Source: Anadara kagoshimensis
Taxonomy: Eukaryota; Mollusca; Bivalvia; Arcoida; Arcidae
Direction: 5' to 3'
Length of the DNA: 64,000 bases
Assembly: GCA_021292105.1 (NCBI GenBank)
Contig: CM037870.1
Span: 10,722,486 to 10,786,485 of the forward strand
The stretch's first letter is position 1, and each line of letters begins with the position of its first letter. The notes under the pieces were generated by a model that saw only the letters and a list, made by a program, of their open reading frames with translations, was not told the origin of the DNA and made no database searches. Made by a program: the position numbers and the translations under genes. Shown here piece after piece: positions 56,620-64,000 of this stretch.

Positions 56620-57780
56620 TAAACTAGACATCTTCGTTCTAAATCTCAAATTTGAACTAAATCGGTCCAAAAATAAACATGTAACAACCATTTATAGGTT
56701 TTTGCTATTTATGGCAATGGCAGCCATCTTGGATGATGCAGGAAGTTGATTTGTACAAACTTTATTCTACTCCACCTAGGGACTTTCCACACCAAATTTG
56801 GCATCATTTGGGTATGTGGTTTCAGAGAAGAAGATTTTCAAAGAATCGACTAAATTTAGCATCTAATTTGCATATTCCGCTAATTACGAGCAAACAGAAA
56901 AAGTTACAGAAAAACCCGTTACATATATTAAATGGCTAGACATCTACTTTCTAAATCTCAAATTTGAACTAAATCGGTCCATAAATAAACATGTAATGAC
57001 CATTTATAGGTTTTTGCTATTTATAGCAATGGCGGCCATCTTGGATGCCGCACGAAGTTGATTTGTACAAACTTTAATCTACTCCACCTAGGGACTTTCC
57101 ACACCATATTTGGCATCATTTGGGTATGTGGTTTCAGAGAAGAAGATTTTCAAAGAATCGACTAAATTTAGCATCTAATTTGCATATTCCGCTAATTACG
57201 AGCAAACAGAAAAAGTTAAAAAAAACCTGTTACATATATTAAATGGCTACACATCTACTTTCTAAATCTCAAATTTGAACTCAATCGGTCCATAAATAAA
57301 CATGTAATGACCATTTATAGGTTTTTGCTATTTATAGCAATGGCGGCCATCTTGGATGCCGCACGAAGTTGATTTGTACAAACTTTAATCTACTCCACCT
57401 AGGGACTTTCCACACCATATTTGGCATCATTTGGGTATGTGGTTTCAGAGAAGAAGATTTTCAAAGAATCAACTAAATTTAGCATCTAATTTGCATATTC
57501 TGCTAATTACGAGCAAACAGAAAAAGTTACAGAAAAACCCGTTACATATATTAAATGGCTAGACATCTACTTTCTAAATCTCAAATTTGAACTAAATTGG
57601 TCCAAAAATAAACATGTAATGACCATTTATAGGTTTTTGCTATTTATAGCAATGGCGGCCATCTTGGATGCCGCAGGAATATAATTTGTACAAACTTTAA
57701 TCTACTCCACCTAGGGACTTTCCACACCAAATTTGGTTCCAATTGGCTAAGTGGTTTCAGAGGAAAAGATTAAAGTTTAC
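56620..57780. repeat. ~305-bp tandem array, about four units
   Basis: TCTAAATCTCAAATTTGAAC recurs at about 305-315-bp steps. Each unit also has GCAATGGCGGCCATCTTGGA, CTCCACCTAGGGACTTTCCA and TTGCATATTCCGCTAATTAC. Confidence 0.9.
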
Positions 57781-58010
57781 GCACGGACGCACGCACGCAC
57801 ACACGCTTCACCATGGCATAAGCTCAGCTGGCTATAGCCAGTTGAGCTAACTAGACTTGAATGCTGATCAAACGAACAATGCATGATGTATTAGAATGAC
57901 ATTCTATATATCGGATAGTTAAACCTTACGTAATCAGAGGTCATGACCCCACACCGTATTCATGAGAATGCCAGCAAAATCAAATAGGTTCATCTAAAGA
58001 AGGTCAGTGT

Positions 58011-58306
58011 GGAAGCGCGTGGCCTAGTGGTTAAGGCGTTGGACTCATGATTCGAAGGTCGTGGGTTCGATCCCTGGACCGGGCGATGTGTTGTGTCCTT
58101 GAGCAAGACACTTAATTTCACGTTGTTCCAGTTCACTCAGCTGAAAAATAAATGAGTACCAGCAAAATGCTGGGGGTTAACCCTGCAATGGACCGGCGTC
58201 CCATTCAGGGGAGAGTCTTGTACTCTCAGTCGCTTAACGCCACCGAAACCGGGATAAGCTCCGGCCTGATGGGCCTAATGGCTCGGGACAGACTTTAAAC
58301 TTTTTA
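58011..58306 (+). mobile_element. tRNA-derived SINE (copy 2)
   Basis: A box TGGCCTAGTGG, B box GGTTCGATCCC and body GATGGACCGGCGTCCCATTC, as in copy 1 (27217) with a few substitutions. It is copied exactly in the next duplication unit. Confidence 0.9.
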
Positions 58307-58770
58307 AAGAAGGTCAGTTCCAATTGAAAAAATATATATACATTACACTAATTTATTACTATTATAATATTATTAATACTCCAATGTTATCTTTTATAAA
58401 CATTAGATATTTTCATTTTACTGCATCACTCTTATGAGTATATCATAAAATTACAAAGGACTTTTCATAATCACCATTTCAGATTAACTCATTACAGTAA
58501 TCACAACATGCCTGGGCTGTCTGATGTGCGAATTATCTTTTTGAATAACTAGAACTGTCTCTTGAGAGCTAAATACTAAATAAATTTGGTATGCAACACA
58601 TTGTCTCATGTTGGCTTACATTTGAGCAAAGTTTGATCAAAATCCATTAATAGACATAGAAGATATGGAACAGACACGATAATGGGATGGAAAACCAGAT
58701 GAACAGACAGGGTGATTACTAAATACCTCCCAAAACTTTGTTTGCCGGGGTGGGATAGGGGGTATAATAA
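58307..58770. other. Unique-looking DNA within the duplication unit
   Basis: AT-rich. It contains a dispersed repeat (58555-58730) related to 27950-28130 and a GGGGTGGGATAGGGGG stretch. No gene. Confidence 0.4.
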
Positions 58771-58771
58771 T

Positions 58772-60805
58772 AACAAGAGGCCCATGGGCCTTATACGCTC
58801 ACCTGATAACTAATGGCTAGCTGATAGATTTAAAGTAAACGTAAATACTAAACCCCAATGACTTTGTTCTTTACATCAAAATGATCATTGTATCAATACC
58901 TACAACATTCTAATATACATGCCTATACAAAAAGTTTATAGTTTTCGAGATAATTAACCATTTCGGTATTGTTTTCACATCTCTGACCTTGACCTTTGAA
59001 CCCATGACCTTTTTCTATACATCAAAATGATCGTTGTATCAATACCTACAACATTCTAATATACATGTCTATACAAAAAGTTTATAGTTTTCAAGATAAT
59101 TAACCATTTCAATATTGTTTTGCATCTGTGACCTTGACCTTTGAACCCATGACCTTTTTCTATACATCAAAATGATCGTTGCATCAATACCTACAACATT
59201 CTAATATACATGCCTATACAAAAAGTTTATAGTTTTCCAGATAATTAACCATTTCGGTGTTGTTTCGCATCTGTGACCTTGACCTTTGAACCTATGACCT
59301 TTTTCTATACATCAAAATGATCGTTGTATCAATACCTACAACATTCTAATATACATGCCTATACAAAATGTTTATAGTTTTTTAGATAATTAACCATTTT
59401 GGTGTTGTTTCGCATCTGTGACCTTGACCTTTGAACCCATGACCGTTTACTATAGATCAAAACGATTGTTGTATCAATACCTACAACATTCTAATATAAA
59501 TGCCTATACAAAAAGTTTATAGTTTTCGAGATAATTAACCATTTCGGTATTGTTTCACATCTGTGACCTTGACCTTTGAACCCATGACCTTTTTCTATAC
59601 ATCAAAATGATCGTTGCATCGATACCTACAACATTCTAATATATATGCCTATACAAAATGTTTATAGTTTTTGAGATAATTAACTATTTCGGTATTGTTT
59701 CGCATCTGTGACCTTGACCTTTGAACCCATGACCTTTTTCTAGACATCAAAATGATTGTTGTATCAATACCTACAACATTCTAATATACATGCCTATACA
59801 AAAAGTTTATAGTTTTCGAGATAATTAACCATTTCAGTATTGTTTCACATCTGTGACCTTGACCTTTGAACCCATGACCTTTTTCTATACATCAAAATGA
59901 TCGGTGTATCAATACCTACAACATTCTAATATACATGCCTATACAAAAAGTTTATAGTTTTCGAGATAATTAACCATTTCAGTATTGTTTCACATCTGTG
60001 ACCTTGACCTTTGAACCCATGACCTTTTTCTATACATCAAAATGATCGTTGTATCAATACCTACAACATTCTAATATACATGCCTATACAAAATGTTTAT
60101 AGTTTTTTAGATAATTAACCATTTTGGTGTTGTTTCGCATCTGTGACCTTGACCTTTGAACCCATGACCTTTTTCTATACATCAAAATGATCGTTGTATT
60201 AATACCAACAACATTCTAATATACATGCCTATACAAAAAGTTTATAGTTTTCGAGATAATAATTATAATCAGAGGTTAAAAAAAATTAGGTCACGACCTT
60301 CACAATCGACCTTGACCTCATTTTGAAGATACTAACAAGAAGATGTCAAAACTGAAAACCCCATGTCATTATCTGGTCAAATAGTCAAGTTATAACAGTT
60401 TGAAGCTATTTTACGATTTTTTCAAAATTAAACGCAAAAACGCGTAACCTATTTTTTATCCGTATTTCACAAAATGAACAAACTATAGGCTTAAGACCCT
60501 AGAGAAGCCAAATATCACATCAGATTTTTTCTCCAATCATTGGTTTCGGAGAAGAAGATTTTTTAAGATTTTTGCACCCCTAGGTCACCTTGACCTAGTT
60601 ATGGTAGCCATAGCAACGCCACGAACAAATCTGAATTGCACCGGCCCATATATACTTCTGACAAAGTTTCATTAAAAACTGTCCAGTAGTTTCAGAGGAG
60701 AAGTCGAAAATAGGTGTTAACGACGCACACACGCACACACGCACACACGCACATACACACGCTGCGCTATGCCATAAGCTCACATGACCTTCGGTCAGGT
60801 GAGCT
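58772..60805. mobile_element. AACAAGAGGCCC element with 145-bp array (unit B)
   Basis: It starts AACAAGAGGCCCATGGGCCT and ends TTCGGTCAGGTGAGCT, with about ten 145-bp units. Its right half is the duplicate of 54790-55998. Confidence 0.85.
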
Positions 60806-61429
60806 AAAAACTGAAAACCCCATGCCATTATCTGGTCAAATAGTCAAGTTATAACAATTTGAAGCTATTTTACGATTTTTTCAAAATTAAACGTAAAAAT
60901 GCATAACCCATTTTTTGTCCGAATTTCACAAAATGAACAAACTATAGGCTTAAGACCCTAGAGAAGCCAAATATCACATCAGATTTTTTTCTCCAATCAA
61001 TTCTTTCGGAGGAGAAGATTTTTTAAGATTTTTGCACCCCTAGGTCACCTTGACCTAGTTATTGTAGCCATGGCAATGCCAGGAACAAATCTGAATTGCA
61101 CCGGCCCATATATACTTCTCACCAAGTTTCATTGAAATCTGTGTCGTAGTTTCAGAGGAGATCTCGAAAATAGGTGTTAACGACGCACACACGCATGCAC
61201 ACACGCTGCGCTATGCCATAAGCTCACATGACTTTTCTGTCAGGTGAGCTAAAAAACTATTGTTAGACTCTGCCTTCCACAACAAATTTGGTGTCAATTG
61301 GCCCAGTAGTTTCGGAGAAGAAGATTAAAGTTTACTGACGCACGCCTTTGGCCAGGTGAGCTATAAACTACTCCTCTGCCAGCATTTTCACAATATTTAT
61401 GTGTCACAAAAGTTTAATTTTATTTTTAA

Positions 61430-62720
61430 ACTAGACATCTTCGTTCTAAATCTCAAATTTGAACTAAATCGGTCCAAAAATAAACATGTAACAACCATTT
61501 ATAGGTTTTTGCTATTTATGGCAATGGCAGCCATCTTGGATGATGCAGGAAGTTGATTTGTACAAACTTTATTCTACTCCACCTAGGGATTTTCCACACC
61601 AAATTTGGCATCATTTGGGTATGTGGTTTCAGAGAAGAAGATTTTCAAAGAATCGACTAAATTTAGCATCTAATTTGCATATTCCGCTAATTACGAGCAA
61701 ACAGAAAAAGTTACAAAAAAACCTGTTACATATATTAAATGGCTACACATCTACTTTCTAAATCTCAAATTTGAACTCAATCGGTCCATAAATAAACATG
61801 TAATGACCATTTATAGGTTTTTGCTATTTATAGCAATGGCGGCCATCTTGGATGCCGCACGAAGTTGATTTGTACAAACTTTAATCTACTCCACCTAGGG
61901 ACTTTCCACACCATATTTGGCATCATTTGGGTATGTGGTTTCAGAGAAGAAGATTTTCAAAGAATCAACTAAATTTAGCATCTAATTTGCATATTCTGCT
62001 AATTACGAGCAAACAGAAAAAGTTACAAAAAAACCCGTTACATATATTAAATGGGACTTTCCACACCAAATTTGGCATCATTTGGGTATGTGGTTTCAGA
62101 GAAAAAGATTTTCAAAGAATTGCCTAAATTTAGCATCTAATTTGCATATTCCGCTAATTACGAGCAAACAGAAAAAGTTACAAAAAAACCTGTTACATAT
62201 ATTAAATGGCTACACATCTACTTTCTAAATCTCAAATTTGAACTCAATCGGTCCATAAATAAACATGTAATGACCATTTATAGGTTTTTGCTATTTATAG
62301 CAATGGCGGCCATCTTGGATGCCGCACGAAGTTGATTTGTACAAACTTTAATCTACTCCACCTAGGGACTTTCCACACCATATTTGGCATCATTTGGGTA
62401 TGTGGTTTCAGAGAAGAAGATTTTCAAAGAATCAACTAAATTTAGCATCTAATTTGCATATTCTGCTAATTACGAGCAAACAGAAAAAGTTACAGAAAAA
62501 CCCGTTACATATATTAAATGGCTAGACATCTACTTTCTAAATCTCAAATTTGAACTAAATTGGTCCAAAAATAAACATGTAATGACCATTTATAGGTTTT
62601 TGCTATTTATAGCAATGGCGGCCATCTTGGATGCCGCAGGAATATAATTTGTACAAACTTTAATCTACTCCACCTAGGGACTTTCCACACCAAATTTGGT
62701 TCCAATTGGCTAAGTGGTTT
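61430..62720. repeat. ~305-bp tandem array in unit B
   Basis: Same array as 56620-57780 plus one truncated unit starting GGGACTTTCCACACCAAATT at 62054. Confidence 0.9.
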
Positions 62721-62973
62721 CAGAGGAAAAGATTAAAGTTTACGCACGGACGCACGCACGCACACACGCTTCACCATGGCATAAGCTCAGCTGGCTATAG
62801 CCAGTTGAGCTAACTAGACTTGAATGCTGATCAAACGAACAATGCATGATGTATTAGAATGACATTCTATATATCGGATAGTTAAACCTTACGTAATCAG
62901 AGGTCATGACCCCACACCGTATTCATGAGAATGCCAGCAAAATCAAATAGGTTCATCTAAAGAAGGTCAGTGT

Positions 62974-63269
62974 GGAAGCGCGTGGCCTAGTGGTTAAGGC
63001 GTTGGACTCATGATTCGAAGGTCGTGGGTTCGATCCCTGGACCGGGCGATGTGTTGTGTCCTTGAGCAAGACACTTAATTTCACGTTGTTCCAGTTCACT
63101 CAGCTGAAAAATAAATGAGTACCAGCAAAATGCTGGGGGTTAACCCTGCAATGGACCGGCGTCCCATTCAGGGGAGAGTCTTGTACTCTCAGTCGCTTAA
63201 CGCCACCGAAACCGGGATAAGCTCCGGCCTGATGGGCCTAATGGCTCGGGACAGACTTTAAACTTTTTA
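62974..63269 (+). mobile_element. tRNA-derived SINE (copy 3, by segmental duplication)
   Basis: Identical as far as I can see to 58011-58306 at an offset of 4,963 bp. It was carried along by the duplication, not inserted independently. Confidence 0.9.
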
Positions 63270-63733
63270 AAGAAGGTCAGTTCCAATTGAAAAAATATAT
63301 ATACATTACACTAATTTATTACTATTATAATATTATTAATACTCCAATGTTATCTTTTATAAACATTAGATATTTTCATTTTACTGCATCACTCTTATGA
63401 GTATATCATAAAATTACAAAGGACTTTTCATAATCACCATTTCAGATTAACTCATTACAGTAATCACAACATGCCTGGGCTGTCTGATGTGCGAATTATC
63501 TTTTTGAATAACTAGAACTGTCTCTTGAGAGCTAAATACTAAATAAATTTGGTATGCAACACATTGTCTCATGTTGGCTTACATTTGAGCAAAGTTTGAT
63601 CAAAATCCATTAATAGACATAGAAGATATGGAACAGACACGATAATGGGATGGAAAACCAGATGAACAGACAGGGTGATTACTAAATACCTCCCAAAACT
63701 TTGTTTGCCGGGGTGGGATAGGGGGTATAATAA

Positions 63734-64000
63734 TAACAAGAGGCCCATGGGCCTTATACGCTCACCTGATAACTAATGGCTAGCTGATAGATTTAAAGTA
63801 AACGTAAATACTAAACCCAATGACTTTGTTCTTTACATCAAAATGATCATTGTATCAATACCTACAACATTCTAATATACATGCCTATACAAAAAGTTTA
63901 TAGTTTTCGAGATAATTAACCATTTCGGTATTGTTTTCACATGTGACCTTGACCTTTGAACCCATGACCTTTTTCTATACATCAAAATGATCGTTGTATC
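63734..64000. repeat. Start of a third duplication unit (C)
   Basis: TAACAAGAGGCCCATGGGCC and the following sequence match 58771 onward with small deletions (one C in AAACCCAATG, four bases in TTTTCACATGTGACC). The unit runs off the window. Confidence 0.85.

Larger units (their letters stand above)
52434..57850. mobile_element. Composite AACAAGAGGCCC element, disrupted by nested copies
   Basis: It starts GAACAAGAGGCCCAATAGGG, then AATGCTCAACTGGC, and ends CAGCTGGCTATAGCCAGTTG, GAGCTA near 57848. These are matching inverted ends of a subfamily. Between them lie a 145-bp array (52900-53930), a complete second element (53986-55998), truncated 3' ends of others (to 56444 and 56560), and a ~305-bp array (56620-57780). 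Confidence 0.6.
53986..58770. repeat. Segmental tandem duplication, unit A
   Basis: From about 54790 to 58770 the sequence is nearly identical to 59585-63733. To the left of that point it diverges from unit B although it is the same kind of array, which suggests the breakpoint lies within the 145-bp array. Confidence 0.85.
58771..63733. repeat. Segmental tandem duplication, unit B
   Basis: Unit B repeats unit A with an offset of 4,794 bp near 59615, 4,806 bp near 60807 and 4,963 bp from about 62220 to the end. The steps come from a longer CA tract (60724-60762) and one extra partial ~157-bp array unit (about 62055-62211). Otherwise differences are rare. Confidence 0.92.

Noticed and set aside
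56549-62127. Several similar frames of 66-73 codons (MSYKLLLCQHF..., MMQEVDLYKLY...)
   Set aside because: They are tandem-array units inside duplicated non-coding repeats, with no start context, splice signals or family resemblance.

Overview
This is AT-rich nuclear DNA from an animal, most likely a bivalve mollusc. It has split genes with GT-AG introns, an intact microspherule protein 1 gene, an array of C2H2 zinc-finger genes, tRNA-derived SINEs, and many small inverted-repeat elements (MITEs). The repeats that start AACAAGAGGCCC and end AGGTGAGCT are of a kind I associate with molluscan genomes. That assignment is inference, because I had no search available.

Layout. Positions 1-386 hold the 3' end of a C2H2 zinc-finger gene. 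From 387 to 6765 there is intergenic DNA with minisatellites, MITEs and a cluster of long palindromes. A second, larger zinc-finger gene of the same family (about 24 fingers) lies at 6766-11102 on the + strand. As given, its frame is broken about a dozen times by one- or two-base indels. From 11.1 to 19.2 kb there is repeat-rich DNA, including a perfect-looking 170-bp palindrome next to the C-terminal end of a tyrosine recombinase (Crypton-like), and an element with a 145-bp tandem array.

From 52162 down to 19765 on the - strand runs MCRS1 (microspherule protein 1). I assembled it from 12 coding exons with consistent phases and GT-AG junctions. They encode 484 residues with an N-terminal MCRS domain and a C-terminal FHA domain; the exon carrying the start codon was not found. 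Its 20.3-kb intron (30387-50675) holds a second long same-strand coding exon (34584-37925, about 1,100 residues, unrecognised nuclear-type protein). That exon is either a nested gene or, phase permitting, an alternative last exon of MCRS1. The same intron holds a 5.2-kb inverted repeat with 1.26-kb arms, a minisatellite of AP-1-like sites and several tandem arrays.

From 52.4 kb to the end the window is almost entirely repeat. It contains nested copies of the AACAAGAGGCCC element family with 145-bp and ~305-bp arrays, a tRNA-derived SINE, and a ~4.9-kb tandem segmental duplication (53986-58770, 58771-63733, third copy from 63734).

There is no operon logic here. The functional units are independent: a probable DNA-binding zinc-finger cluster, MCRS1 (a chromatin and spindle factor), and the intronic gene. 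The least ordinary parts are the palindromic elements, the recombinase fragment beside one of them, the huge intronic inverted repeat, and arrays that multiply transcription-factor-like motifs.
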